Both the position numbers and the translations under genes were made by a program. DNA of 64,000 nt from Anaerolineae bacterium (lineage in GTDB: Bacteria > Chloroflexota > Anaerolineae > 4572-78 > J111). Where the stretch lies: positions 124,001-188,000 of the forward strand of contig JAHDWA010000005.1 in assembly GCA_023382535.1 (NCBI GenBank), given 5' to 3'. The notes beneath the pieces were generated by a model that was given only the letters and a program-made list of their open reading frames with translations, was not told the DNA's origin and made no database searches. Of the stretch, positions 1-7,270 are shown piece after piece. Numbering within the stretch: position 1 is the stretch's first letter; each line of letters starts with the position of its first letter.

Positions 1-1
1 C

Positions 2-1051
2 AGGCCGGCTGCCCGACGGGTGGAGCCATATTATTTCGCGGCCTACAATATTATTGACTGGTCTTTGCCCTGCCCCCTCATTGGCGAGCGCGACAAGCCG
101 CTAAAGCCGAAGACGCTGAACCGGATTCGGATTGGCCTGGACAAGTTTGGCCGGCAGCCGTTGGTCATCCAGTTGGCTTATAACCACTCCTCGCACCACC
201 ATTCCGCGACAATGGACGGCGTGATGCCTACCATTACTAAGTGGCAGACGCAGGCCCTACTCTCTCCTTTCATCGTCAACACTTCCTTTGGCGGGAATGG
301 AAACCATATCAAATCCGTTGCCGATGCTATACCCTCCCAGACGGGACGGCAAAGTTTGGCTTTTATCCTTCCCCTGAAAGGTGAGGACCAGTACCAACAC
401 CTGAAGCCATCCGCCGAAGCGCTGCCCACCCAGACGGCCTCTGGAGCGCCGGGGATTGTCGTCGCTCCGGCCCTGGTAGAGTTCTACGGCGGTGGGGATA
501 TGAGGCCTGTCACTGACCCGATGAATACCATCACGGCTGGCGGTGGAAAGACCGGACTGATCATGAGCCATTACGGGCGGGATAATGTCGTCGGTCCGCT
601 TTCTAACCCTACACCCACTTTAGTTGGCGATGGACACCTGAACCTGATTACTCCTCCATCCTTCATCGTCGGTTATTACCGGCGTGATAAAACGGCCAGT
701 AGTTTGGACGATCCCATCCCGACCATTCCCGGAGAGAACCGTTTCGGCCTGGTCTCTCCACCGTTCCTGACCAGTTACTACAATGGTTCGGATGTCGTTC
801 ATGGTATTGACGAACCGGTTTACACTATCAGCACCAATGACCGGCATTCGCTGGTACTGCCAGAGATTAACATTGACGAATGCGGGTTCAGGATGCTGGA
901 GCCGGAAGAGTGCAAGCTAGGTCAGGGATTCGACCGGGATTACATCATCCTGGGAAGTCAAAAGAAAGACAAGGTAAAGCAGATCGGCAACGCGGTCAGC
1001 GATCCGGTTGCGCAGTGGTTGGCCCAGGCGGTCAAGGAAAGTTTGGGTTAG
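2..1051 (+). CDS. C5-cytosine DNA methyltransferase, C-terminal part (5' end outside window)
   Basis: The frame is open to the left edge, so the catalytic N-terminal half (PCQ loop and AdoMet site) lies outside the window. What is seen is the target-recognition and C-terminal half. It begins with an AAYNIIDWSLPCPLIGERDKP-like segment, typical of phage Dcm enzymes just after the catalytic core. It ends with FRMLEPEECKLGQGF and KVKQIGNAVSDPVAQWLA, matching the family's closing motifs IX-X (GNAV). Between them are about five degenerate 40-residue units of the form PxPTI...HxLVxPPFLxxYY, a repeat known in phage cytosine methylases. It should methylate cytosine in element DNA. A GTG at 20 is not the true start. 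Confidence 0.85.
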   Translation, partial: RPAARRVEPYYFAAYNIIDWSLPCPLIGERDKPLKPKTLNRIRIGLDKFGRQPLVIQLAYNHSSHHHSATMDGVMPTITKWQTQALLSPFIVNTSFGGNGNHIKSVADAIPSQTGRQSLAFILPLKGEDQYQHLKPSAEALPTQTASGAPGIVVAPALVEFYGGGDMRPVTDPMNTITAGGGKTGLIMSHYGRDNVVGPLSNPTPTLVGDGHLNLITPPSFIVGYYRRDKTASSLDDPIPTIPGENRFGLVSPPFLTSYYNGSDVVHGIDEPVYTISTNDRHSLVLPEINIDECGFRMLEPEECKLGQGFDRDYIILGSQKKDKVKQIGNAVSDPVAQWLAQAVKESLG

Positions 1052-1053
1052 GG

Positions 1054-2196
1054 ATGACTTTATACATCGGCGTGATTGGTAACCGGGATTACATCAAGTA
1101 CCAGGGCGAACGGCGGCCCTTCTGGGAGTTTTTGGACGAGCAGCCGGACGGGTGGCTGTGCTCCCTGGCCTACCGGCGGGAGGATGTGCCGGCAGGATTG
1201 ACGATCTGGGACTGCGGGGCGTGGAGCTATAAGGATTTGGAGACGCCCCGGTTGGGCAAGGCTGAAGTCACGCCAGAGTGGGCGGCGGGTGAATACAACC
1301 GGCTGGCCAGGCCGGGAGATTTCGTGGTCGCGCCGGATCATATGATTCTTCCGTTTCCCGGTGTGGATGCACTAAATCAGACCATTGCTCGCCGCCGGTT
1401 CAACCGGAAGTCGGCGGCTGAGTTTATCAGGCTTTGCCCTTCACACCTCAAGCCGATGGCCGTCGTTCACGGTCTCGACCTGGAGGAGCGGGTTATCTAC
1501 GCCCGCCACCTGGTTTACCTGGGCTACACCGCTCTGGCCCTGGGCGGTTTGGCGGGACAGGCCAGCAAGAAGCAGATGGTGGTCGAGGTAGTCGAAACGA
1601 TGCGGCAGAAGTTTCCCGGTGTGTGGCTGCACGTGCTGGGGGTGTCGTCGCCGGCCTATGCGGCGGAGTGGCTGCGGTTGGGGGTGGACAGCTTTGACGG
1701 GGCCAGCCACTTCAAACAGGCGTTTACGGCGGGCAAGTTTTTCCTTGAGGAAGAGGGCCAGCTCAAGAGCTTTCAGGCGGCCCGGCCTGGCGAAGAAATC
1801 ACAGCGCCAGCGTGCGAGTGCCTGGCCTGCTGGCGGCTGCGCAAGGAGGGGATTGACACGCGCTCCTACGGCAGCAACGAGAGCAATATGGGCCGGGCGG
1901 CGCATAACCTGAACCAGTTGATGCGAGCGATCAACGTGCAGCGGGTACGGTCGCGGCATTTTCCGCTGGACTGCCCGACGCGGGCGGCAGGGAAGCGGGA
2001 GACCCGGCAGCCGAGGTATTGCGCGGGGTGCAGGTCGATTCAACGGGAGGGCGGGTGGCGTTGTGTTTGGCCGGAGATGAGCCTGGACCTGCTGTGCTGG
2101 ATTCAAGAGAAGACGGGAAAGCCGCTGGAGGAGATCAGGCGCAATTTGGCAGGGGAGCCAGTGGAGTACCAATTGGAATTGGAATTGGGGCTATAG
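1054..2196 (+). CDS. dpdA: DpdA-like 7-deazaguanine DNA transglycosylase (TGT superfamily)
   Basis: A 380-residue protein of the tRNA-guanine transglycosylase TIM-barrel superfamily. Matches to the fold run in order: a DFVVAPD strand (~90), ALGGLAG (~162), HVLGVSSPAYAAEWLRLGVD (~192), SFDGASH (~212), whose Asp aligns with the TGT nucleophile of the MFDCVLPTR motif, and a CxCxxC...H zinc site (CECLAC ~252, His ~282). Phage members of this branch (DpdA) exchange guanine in DNA for preQ0 or a derivative. ATG 1054 is chosen because it follows the methylase stop by two bases; the frame is open further upstream but overlaps that gene. Its place beside DNA methylases, with a precursor transporter 11 kb downstream, supports a DNA rather than tRNA substrate. 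Substrate and product are inferred. Confidence 0.82.
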   Translation: MTLYIGVIGNRDYIKYQGERRPFWEFLDEQPDGWLCSLAYRREDVPAGLTIWDCGAWSYKDLETPRLGKAEVTPEWAAGEYNRLARPGDFVVAPDHMILPFPGVDALNQTIARRRFNRKSAAEFIRLCPSHLKPMAVVHGLDLEERVIYARHLVYLGYTALALGGLAGQASKKQMVVEVVETMRQKFPGVWLHVLGVSSPAYAAEWLRLGVDSFDGASHFKQAFTAGKFFLEEEGQLKSFQAARPGEEITAPACECLACWRLRKEGIDTRSYGSNESNMGRAAHNLNQLMRAINVQRVRSRHFPLDCPTRAAGKRETRQPRYCAGCRSIQREGGWRCVWPEMSLDLLCWIQEKTGKPLEEIRRNLAGEPVEYQLELELGL

Positions 2197-2228
2197 GCCC
2201 TCTCCCAAAAGGGGAGTGAGGAGGCGAT

Positions 2229-2536
2229 ATGCTTTTCTTACCGGGAAGAAGCAGAAGGAAAACCTACAGTGACTCGACCGGCACCATCATGAGCGGTTCG
2301 CTGTGCCAGGGCGGGACTCACGTGTGGGTTGAGCCGTTTGATGTCTCACCTGCGGGCGGGAGTGGCAGCACATTTACCGGCTGCATCTGCCGGGTATCGA
2401 GAACACGCTGGTGCTGACCGGGCCGGTGGGGAGGTGGTCGGTGGCAGCGGCGATGGAGTTGCTGCTGGACAGTCCGGTTCTGTGGGTGGCTGTGGTGCTG
2501 GGTGTGGGATATTTGCTGAGCCAATGCGGCGGGTGA
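2229..2536 (+). pseudogene. Small gene with a probable frameshift, C-terminal membrane segment
   Basis: ATG 2229 has a strong GGAGG ribosome site six bases upstream and opens a 62-codon frame ending at 2417. A different frame, open from 2342 to the TGA at 2534-2536, continues with plausible protein (YRLHLPGIENTLVLTGPV, then a hydrophobic stretch LWVAVVLGVGYLL). Joining the two within the GC-rich stretch around 2345-2365 would give a protein of about 100 residues with one C-terminal transmembrane helix. This could be an assembly error, a decayed gene, or two separate tiny genes (the second perhaps from GTG 2411). No family is recognised. This entry also accounts for the otherwise empty interval 2197-2545. 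Confidence 0.4.
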
Positions 2537-2545
2537 GGTGAGGAA

Positions 2546-2791
2546 ATGGCGACCCAAATTTATGACCTGATTGCGCGGTTCGGGCGGGTCAGCGAACAGA
2601 TAGATACCACTATCGAAAGCACGTTGGTTTCAGCCAAAGAGCAGGTTAAGTTTGCGCAGACACAGTTGGAGTTCGATAAAAAGCAGCTTCGCCATTACCG
2701 GGCGATGGTGAAAAAGAGTGAGGCCCGGCTAAAAGAGGCGAAGGAATGGTTAGCGGAGGTTGAATCGTGGAAGGAGGCAGCAAAGAGATGA
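2546..2791 (+). CDS. Small coiled-coil phage protein
   Basis: 81 residues, almost entirely helical, with charged heptads from about residue 25 to the end (KEQVKFAQTQLEFDKKQLRH). It is preceded by a GAGGTGAGG ribosome site. No cysteines, signal peptide or membrane segment are present. It overlaps the next gene by four bases (the stop at 2789-2791 shares bases with ATG 2788), so the two are probably translationally coupled. No family is recognised. Phage coiled coils of this size are often structural or replication accessories, but nothing here decides the role. Confidence 0.6.
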   Translation: MATQIYDLIARFGRVSEQIDTTIESTLVSAKEQVKFAQTQLEFDKKQLRHYRAMVKKSEARLKEAKEWLAEVESWKEAAKR

Positions 2792-3198
2792 CGGATTACA
2801 AGGAAGTGCCGATTTCGGCAGCGCAACAAATAGCGGAGGAGTTCGACAAGGACCAGGTGATCATCGTGACCTGGGACGCTGCGCACCAGGTGCAGCACGT
2901 TACCACTTACGGCAAGTCGAGAAGGGACAGCGCGCAGGCGGCGCAGGGCGGCAACTTTGTGAAGGAGGCCCTGGGCTGGCCGGACCGGCTGTGCCATGAC
3001 GCGCCCGAATGGTGGCAGACGAATATGGAGGAGGTCGGCAGGCTGGCGGATACAGCGGATAACCTCGTTGCGGCAGCGGGCCTGGCGATTCCGGTTTCGT
3101 TCGCCCTGGAACAACTCAAGGTCGGGCTAGGGGAGATGTCGGCGAAGCTGAAAGAGATTTACACGGCGGTGTCGGGCGAGAAGCCGTGGGAGGTGTAA
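2788..3198 (+). CDS. Conserved phage hypothetical protein (VTTYGKS...GGNFVKEALGWP type)
   Basis: 136 residues. ATG 2788 is preferred over GTG 2767 because GGAGG lies about 11 bases upstream of it. The N-terminal half carries a pattern I know from many tailed-phage hypothetical proteins: DQVIIVTWD, then HVTTYGKS, then a Gln/Ala-rich turn leading to GGNFVKEALGWP. The C-terminal half (residues 75-136) is helical and hydrophobic, perhaps amphipathic, ending in KLKEIYTAVSGEKPWEV. No enzymatic motif is visible. Function unknown; recurrence in phages suggests a small DNA-metabolism or host-takeover role, which is inference. Confidence 0.7.
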   Translation: MTDYKEVPISAAQQIAEEFDKDQVIIVTWDAAHQVQHVTTYGKSRRDSAQAAQGGNFVKEALGWPDRLCHDAPEWWQTNMEEVGRLADTADNLVAAAGLAIPVSFALEQLKVGLGEMSAKLKEIYTAVSGEKPWEV

Positions 3199-3200
3199 AT

Positions 3201-3509
3201 ATGATTCCAGAAAAACAGGCCGCGCCCAAACGAATGGATATAAAAGAGTTTAGGGAGTTCGGCTATTTGCAGGAATTAAATCGGCAATTTTTGCACCCGC
3301 TCGGATTGGCATTAGAGGTTGTTGCCGATGATGAAACCGGAGAATTTAGACTTGGCGGTATTTTCGACTGCCGGGATGATCCAGAGGGGATGATTTTTGG
3401 AATGGGTCACATTGATCCCAAGAAAGCAGCCAGGGTTCAGGTTGCCTGGCATCAGAAAGAAGAGGCTAGGATCAAGAAACTTGGATACATCATTCAACCC
3501 GTTGAATAA
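3201..3509 (+). CDS. Hypothetical element protein
   Basis: 102 residues. ATG 3201 is set by a GGAGGTG site at 3188-3194, so the longer frame from 3186 is rejected. The sequence is mixed alpha/beta, with an acidic middle (VADDETGEFRLGGIFDCRDD) and a lysine-rich end. No known domain, membrane segment or cysteine cluster is seen. It is the last gene before a hairpin repeat at 3519-3550, so it may close a transcription unit. Confidence 0.6.
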   Translation: MIPEKQAAPKRMDIKEFREFGYLQELNRQFLHPLGLALEVVADDETGEFRLGGIFDCRDDPEGMIFGMGHIDPKKAARVQVAWHQKEEARIKKLGYIIQPVE

Positions 3510-3518
3510 TCCGCTTTT

Positions 3519-3550
3519 CTAGCCGGGATAACGTTCATTATACCGGCTAG
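3519..3550. repeat. Element hairpin, copy 1 (CTAGCCGG...CCGGCTAG)
   Basis: Perfect arms CTAGCCGG and CCGGCTAG enclose GATAACGTTCATTATA, itself roughly palindromic (GATAA...TTAT). It sits in a 66-base gene gap. A second copy with the same layout is at 15525-15554, also in a gene gap. A TATAAT-like string appears on the minus strand inside it. It could be an operator, a processing site or a weak terminator; no T-run follows. Confidence 0.6.
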
Positions 3551-3575
3551 AGTTAATTGAGATTAGGAGATTGTT

Positions 3576-3857
3576 ATGGTCAAGGCAAGGGGACAAGTTA
3601 CACGGAGCACGACACCGAAACGGGCTTACGCTCAAATAGGTGAACCGACGGTTGAAATTGCCGCCTGGTGTCCTGATCCTGACGCGAAGATGCCGCCAGA
3701 GCAAGTGCATTTTATTATGCATCTTCCTGGTCTGGAGGAGCTACCTTTGATCATGCGGTTCAAATCGCCGGACACGTTGGGATTTTTTATTGAGGAGTTG
3801 GCACGTTACCGCAAAGCGGTGTGGCCCGAGGCGGAACAGGTGAACGTAGGAGAGTAA
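3576..3857 (+). CDS. Hypothetical element protein
   Basis: 93 residues, starting just after the 3519-3550 hairpin, with GAGATTAGGAG upstream. The first 20 residues are basic; the rest looks like a compact alpha/beta fold (VHFIMHLPGLEELPLIMRF, then a helix GFFIEELARYRKAVWPEAE). No catalytic motif. The pattern of a short beta hairpin followed by a FFIEEL helix is common in small phage proteins, but I cannot name a family. Confidence 0.6.
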   Translation: MVKARGQVTRSTTPKRAYAQIGEPTVEIAAWCPDPDAKMPPEQVHFIMHLPGLEELPLIMRFKSPDTLGFFIEELARYRKAVWPEAEQVNVGE

Positions 3858-3865
3858 TTAGAAAT

Positions 3866-4291
3866 ATGAGTGACATTATTGAAAGCTACTGTAAGCAGGT
3901 GGCCGACTCGGTAGATGAGAACGGAGTGTATCCAACGCCGATGGTAGCGCGGACCGGCAAAGGGATAGAGTTCTTTGCGATGATGGTAGAGGGGCCGGTG
4001 ATTATCGCCCATGCGTTCAAGAACTGCCAGCGCGTAGAGGTACTGGAGCAGGTGGTAGCGTTGGACACCTACACCCAACCGGGGCAGGGGACGGAACTGG
4101 ACTCGTGCCTGATTATCTTCCATCTGCGGCGGGGTGAGCCGGTGCGGATTGGCGTGTTGGAGTACAGTTGGAACAACGGCAAGCCGGTGACGAAGCCGGT
4201 GAATTGGGATAATGCCTTTTGGAATAAACAGTACAGCCGGCTGGCGGCTGACCTGGGCCGGGCATTTCCGGCGGTAACGCTCCAGGAGTAG
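3866..4291 (+). CDS. Hypothetical element protein
   Basis: 141 residues. ATG 3866 is eight bases after the previous stop; AGGAGAG about 12 bases upstream is an acceptable ribosome site, and the 3821 start is rejected as overlapping. Soluble alpha/beta protein with several beta-strand segments (GIEFFAMMVEGPVIIAHAF, SCLIIFHLRRGEPVRIGVLEYSW) and a C-terminal helix. No recognised family or catalytic residues. Tightly spaced between two other small genes, so likely one operon. Confidence 0.6.
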   Translation: MSDIIESYCKQVADSVDENGVYPTPMVARTGKGIEFFAMMVEGPVIIAHAFKNCQRVEVLEQVVALDTYTQPGQGTELDSCLIIFHLRRGEPVRIGVLEYSWNNGKPVTKPVNWDNAFWNKQYSRLAADLGRAFPAVTLQE

Positions 4292-4293
4292 TC

Positions 4294-4659
4294 ATGGCGA
4301 TTGACATCTGGATTATCCACAGCGAAAAGAGAATTCTCGTTAGCGATTATCCCGGCCCGCCGGCGGCGATCTGCGGGTTTATAAGCGAAGAGGCCAGGGC
4401 AGCGGCGCAGCAGCGCGGCTTTGCCACGGTGTCGGAGATTGGCTTCCCGACCGAGTGCCACCTGTCGGCTGAGGATTGGAGCGAAGCAAAGGCCGTTGCG
4501 GAAGCGAAGGCGAAGGAGTTGGGCTACCGGGTGAAGCAGGAAGATATGTTTATGGACAGCTTCCTGGCGATGGATGATGAGGAGTGGGAGCCGGAGTTTG
4601 ATGATGAGTTTTACGATTTAGACCTGGAGCCGGATGACCCGGAAGAGGAGGAAGCGTGA
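4294..4659 (+). CDS. Hypothetical protein with very acidic C-terminus
   Basis: 121 residues. The N-terminal 75 residues are mixed alpha/beta (MAIDIWIIHSEKRILVSDY) with a helix rich in Ala, Glu and Lys. From about residue 85 the sequence is overwhelmingly Asp/Glu, ending DDPEEEEA. Such tails occur in DNA-mimic or nucleic-acid-competing phage proteins, but this is only a composition argument. It overlaps the ASCH gene by four bases (GTGA). Confidence 0.6.
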   Translation: MAIDIWIIHSEKRILVSDYPGPPAAICGFISEEARAAAQQRGFATVSEIGFPTECHLSAEDWSEAKAVAEAKAKELGYRVKQEDMFMDSFLAMDDEEWEPEFDDEFYDLDLEPDDPEEEEA

Positions 4660-5102
4660 AAAGTATTTCTCTCTGGCAGCCTTGGGCGAGTTTGATCGCC
4701 CTGGGCGCGAAGCAGGTCGAGACGCGAAGCTGGCAGACGAATTACCGGGGGCCAGTGGCCATTCACGCGGCGCAGCGGTTGGGGCCGGACCAGCGATCGC
4801 TGTGCAGCATTTCGCCGTTCCGGGAGTGCCTGGAGGTGGGGGGATTTGTGCGGGCGGACGAGCTGCCACGGGGGATGTTCGTGGCGATCGCGGAGCTGGT
4901 CGAGATTGTGCCGACCGAGGTGATTGGCGGGACGCTGAGCGAGCGGGAAGCGGCCTTTGGGGATTACGCGCCGGGGCGGTTCGCCTGGAAGCTGGAGAAG
5001 GTGCAGCCGATCCACGTCTGGGCCGGACGGGGCCAGCAGGGGCTGTGGGAGCTGAACGAGGCGACGGCGATGCTTTTGCGGGCCAGGGTGAAGGACTTAT
5101 GA
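4656..5102 (+). CDS. ASCH-domain protein
   Basis: 148 residues from a GTG start overlapping the previous stop. The opening SISLWQPWASLIALGAKQVE, followed by TRSW, is the signature of ASCH domains (PUA-like fold): a Trp-Ala pair, a helix, then the Lys/Glu of the proposed binding cleft. IHAAQ and FGDYAPGRFAWKLE are also typical. ASCH proteins bind RNA or modified nucleotides; some cleave RNA or deacylate modified cytidine. In an element that seems to modify its DNA bases, a nucleotide-related role is tempting but unproven. The gene overlaps the next by four bases (ATGA). Confidence 0.85.
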   Translation: MKSISLWQPWASLIALGAKQVETRSWQTNYRGPVAIHAAQRLGPDQRSLCSISPFRECLEVGGFVRADELPRGMFVAIAELVEIVPTEVIGGTLSEREAAFGDYAPGRFAWKLEKVQPIHVWAGRGQQGLWELNEATAMLLRARVKDL

Positions 5103-6202
5103 GCGGGGAAGCGCCGGGCAAGGAGCTTAACTCGATGCAGCGATGGGCGTATTACGGCATCGAAGACGACTATTTGACGAATCTACTGGAAAAGGAAGAG
5201 ACCATCATGGCAGACGAACTTTCGCTGAGCGAGGCGGAGCAGTTGATCTCATTAGAAGCAATCATTGAAACCGGCCTGCAGACGTTTGTGGACGTGGGGC
5301 AGGCGCTAATGGAAATCCGAAACCGGCGGCTGTACCGGGGGCAGTACGGAAATTTCGAGGAATACTGCCGGGAGCGGTGGGGATTCCGGCGGGCGCACGC
5401 TTACCGGATGATCGAGGCGGCGCAGGTGGTGGCGAATCTGTCTCCAATTGGAGACACGCTGCCGGCGAACGAGGCCCAGGCGCGGCCCCTGACGGGCCTG
5501 CCGGCGGAATGGCAGCGGGAGGTGTGGCAAAAGGCGGTCGAGACGGCGCCGGGAGGACGGGTGACGGCGGAGCACGTGCAAAGGGTGGTGGAGGGAATGA
5601 CGGCCCCACGAATAGACCCCCCTCCTGAGAAAGGGAAAGGACAGGAAGCGAACGGGATGAGCCAGGAGATGCAGGTACTGCTAAGCCACGAGTCGGTGGA
5701 GTGGTATACCCCACCGGAGTACGTGGAAGCGGCACGGGAGGTGATGGGGGGGATTGACCTGGACCCGGCCACGGCGGCGATGCCGCAAGGCTGGATTAAG
5801 GCGACTGTGTTTTACACGGTTGCCGACAACGGGCTGGAACAGGAATGGCTGGGGCGGGTCTGGCTGAATTCACCGTACTCCAAAACGGGCAACCTGAGCA
5901 ACCAGGAGATATGGTCACAGAAGCTGATTGCGGAATACCAGGCCGGACGGGTAAGCCAGGCAGTGTTTGTGGTCAAGGCGAGTATCGGTTACGACTGGTT
6001 TGACCGGCTGTTTTACACGTTCCCGGTCTGCCTGGTGCGCGGGCTGATCCGTTTTATCGGTCCGGACGGGCAGGTGAACGGGCCGGCGAAGCTGGGCAGC
6101 GCGTTCTTTTACATCGGGCCGAACCTGGCCCAGTTCGAGCAGGTTTTCAGCCGGTTTGGGCGGGTTTTCTTTCCGCCTCACCTGGGACAGGAGACATCAT
6201 GA
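5099..6202 (+). CDS. Helical DNA-binding-like domain fused to phage Dam-type adenine methyltransferase
   Basis: 367 residues; ATG 5099 overlaps the ASCH stop, so the much longer frame starting at 4634 is rejected. Residues ~35-140 are helical and resemble the module that follows ParB-like regions in phages (FEEYCRERWGFRRAHAYRMI). Residues ~190-367 match the phage Dam family (DNA N6-adenine methylase): SVEWYTPPEYVEAA, GGIDLDPATAA (AdoMet loop) and WLNSPYS, the counterpart of the catalytic DPPY/NPPY motif with Ser in place of the first Pro. The linker is Pro/Lys-rich (~160-175). Probable role: adenine methylation of element DNA, perhaps targeted by the N-terminal domain. The 18-base palindrome at 5439-5456 lies within the coding sequence. 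Confidence 0.82.
   Translation: MSGEAPGKELNSMQRWAYYGIEDDYLTNLLEKEETIMADELSLSEAEQLISLEAIIETGLQTFVDVGQALMEIRNRRLYRGQYGNFEEYCRERWGFRRAHAYRMIEAAQVVANLSPIGDTLPANEAQARPLTGLPAEWQREVWQKAVETAPGGRVTAEHVQRVVEGMTAPRIDPPPEKGKGQEANGMSQEMQVLLSHESVEWYTPPEYVEAAREVMGGIDLDPATAAMPQGWIKATVFYTVADNGLEQEWLGRVWLNSPYSKTGNLSNQEIWSQKLIAEYQAGRVSQAVFVVKASIGYDWFDRLFYTFPVCLVRGLIRFIGPDGQVNGPAKLGSAFFYIGPNLAQFEQVFSRFGRVFFPPHLGQETS
5439..5456. repeat. 18-bp perfect palindrome, copy 1
   Basis: TGTCTCCAATTGGAGACA, inside the methylase-fusion gene, where it encodes part of LSPIGD. An identical copy lies at 16589-16606, again in frame as LSPIGD. Conservation of both the DNA palindrome and the peptide at unrelated genes suggests an inserted or selected DNA site. 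Confidence 0.75.
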
Positions 6203-7032
6203 CTCGCTCAATTGACCCGGAAGTATTGGAACGGGAATTAAAGAAGCGGCTGGAATATCCGGCCACGCCCTGGGACCGGCGGCAAAATAACGCCTGGGAC
6301 AAGGAGACAGCCTTCATTTATAAGGTGCAGACGTGGGAAGGGCTGCTGGGCAGGGTGCGGGAGTTTAGCCGGGATAAGATGAATTATGCCGTCAACCGCT
6401 GGTTCAACTTCTGGTCGGCGGTGGGGGTCGAGGAGGTCTTCTGCCGGCAGCCAGGGGTGACGCCGGGGCCGTACAAGCACCGGCTGATTGACTTTGCCAT
6501 CGGCGGGATCACCTTCGACCACAAGACGACGGTCTTCCCGGCGGCCTACGAGCCCGGGCCGCTGTACGCGGCGGCCTATCCGCGCCACCTGGCCTGGTGG
6601 CTGTACGAGCACCAGAGCGACGAGGGGCGGCATCATTTCGGCAACCGGCTGTTTGTAGTGCTGTACGACGGCGAGGGGAAGCACTGGCGGCTGCGGGCGG
6701 AGCTGGGGCTGATCCGGGAGCGGGTGGAGGCGTATGTGCGGGAGTTCGAGCCGGGGCGGTTGATCGAGCTGCACCTCGGACGGGAGGAGCAGCCGGCGCT
6801 GACGGATGTGATCTGGGTGCCGGGGTCGCCGCTGGTGGGGGAGCCGGTGACGGTGAAGCTGGACGACTGGGGGGATTATCTCAGGAAAAACGATTTACGG
6901 GCGGTGGCGGCGTCGCTGCGCTGGGAGCCGGACCCGGGCCGGCCAGGGGAACTGCGGGCGGCGGTGACGGTGGTGGGGACCCCCTCCCCGGCCCTCCCCC
7001 TGTCAGGGAGAGGGAGCGAAGAAAGAGAATAA
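6199..7032 (+). CDS. Possible PD-(D/E)xK-like nuclease family protein
   Basis: 277 residues, overlapping the upstream methylase gene by four bases. The central part has a beta-strand pattern RLIDFAIGGITFDHKTTVFP, where Asp and the HKT strand could be the D...xK pair of a restriction-nuclease fold; YAVNRWFNFWSAVGVEEVF before it would be the helix carrying the first acid. HFGNRLFVVLYD follows. Assignment to that fold is inference from pattern. The last ~20 residues (PSPALPLSGRGSEERE) are not native: they are encoded by the chromosomal-type repeat at 6975-7022, which also supplies the neighbourhood of the stop. The original C-terminus has therefore been replaced or extended. Confidence 0.55.
   Translation: MTRSIDPEVLERELKKRLEYPATPWDRRQNNAWDKETAFIYKVQTWEGLLGRVREFSRDKMNYAVNRWFNFWSAVGVEEVFCRQPGVTPGPYKHRLIDFAIGGITFDHKTTVFPAAYEPGPLYAAAYPRHLAWWLYEHQSDEGRHHFGNRLFVVLYDGEGKHWRLRAELGLIRERVEAYVREFEPGRLIELHLGREEQPALTDVIWVPGSPLVGEPVTVKLDDWGDYLRKNDLRAVAASLRWEPDPGRPGELRAAVTVVGTPSPALPLSGRGSEERE
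6975..7022. repeat. CCCTCCCC/GGGAGAGG-type palindromic repeat inside a gene end (family D)
   Basis: A run of CCCCTCCCC and CCTCCCCCTG words followed by CAGGGAGAGGGAG, the same word pattern seen at 34410-34470, 36316-36361, 57905-57990 and 62403-62452 on the chromosome. Here it forms the C-terminal coding end of the 6199-7032 gene. Confidence 0.7.
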
Positions 7033-7033
7033 A

Positions 7034-7270
7034 ATGGAAATCAGGCTGATTGGGACGTTTGAGGCAGTAGAAGCGGTGACACGGGAACTGCGGCGGCAGT
7101 TTATGGTCGTATCAGAGAAAGACAAGCCGGCCCGGAGTGGTGGAATACGGCGATACCTGACTCTTAATGAGGCGGTTGTCGAGGAAAGGAAACCGGACCC
7201 GATCCCAGGAGCTTTTATGGCTGCTCAGGGGCTTTTCGCAACGGAAGAGACAGGTAGGGGCGAGCAATGA
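7034..7270 (+). CDS. Small hypothetical protein (DUF3970-like pattern)
   Basis: 78 residues starting two bases after the preceding stop. The first 45 residues (MEIRLIGTFEAVEAVTRELR, then VVSEKDKP and RRYLTL) follow the pattern of small phage and Firmicute proteins annotated as DUF3970: a beta strand, a helix, then a basic strand. The remaining residues are likely disordered. It overlaps the ATPase gene by four bases. Function unknown. Confidence 0.6.
   Translation: MEIRLIGTFEAVEAVTRELRRQFMVVSEKDKPARSGGIRRYLTLNEAVVEERKPDPIPGAFMAAQGLFATEETGRGEQ

Noticed and set aside
1441..2172. 243-codon antisense frame under the DpdA-like gene
   Set aside because: It is a GC-codon-bias shadow without a ribosome site; its translation is Pro/Arg/His-rich and the + strand gene has strong motifs.
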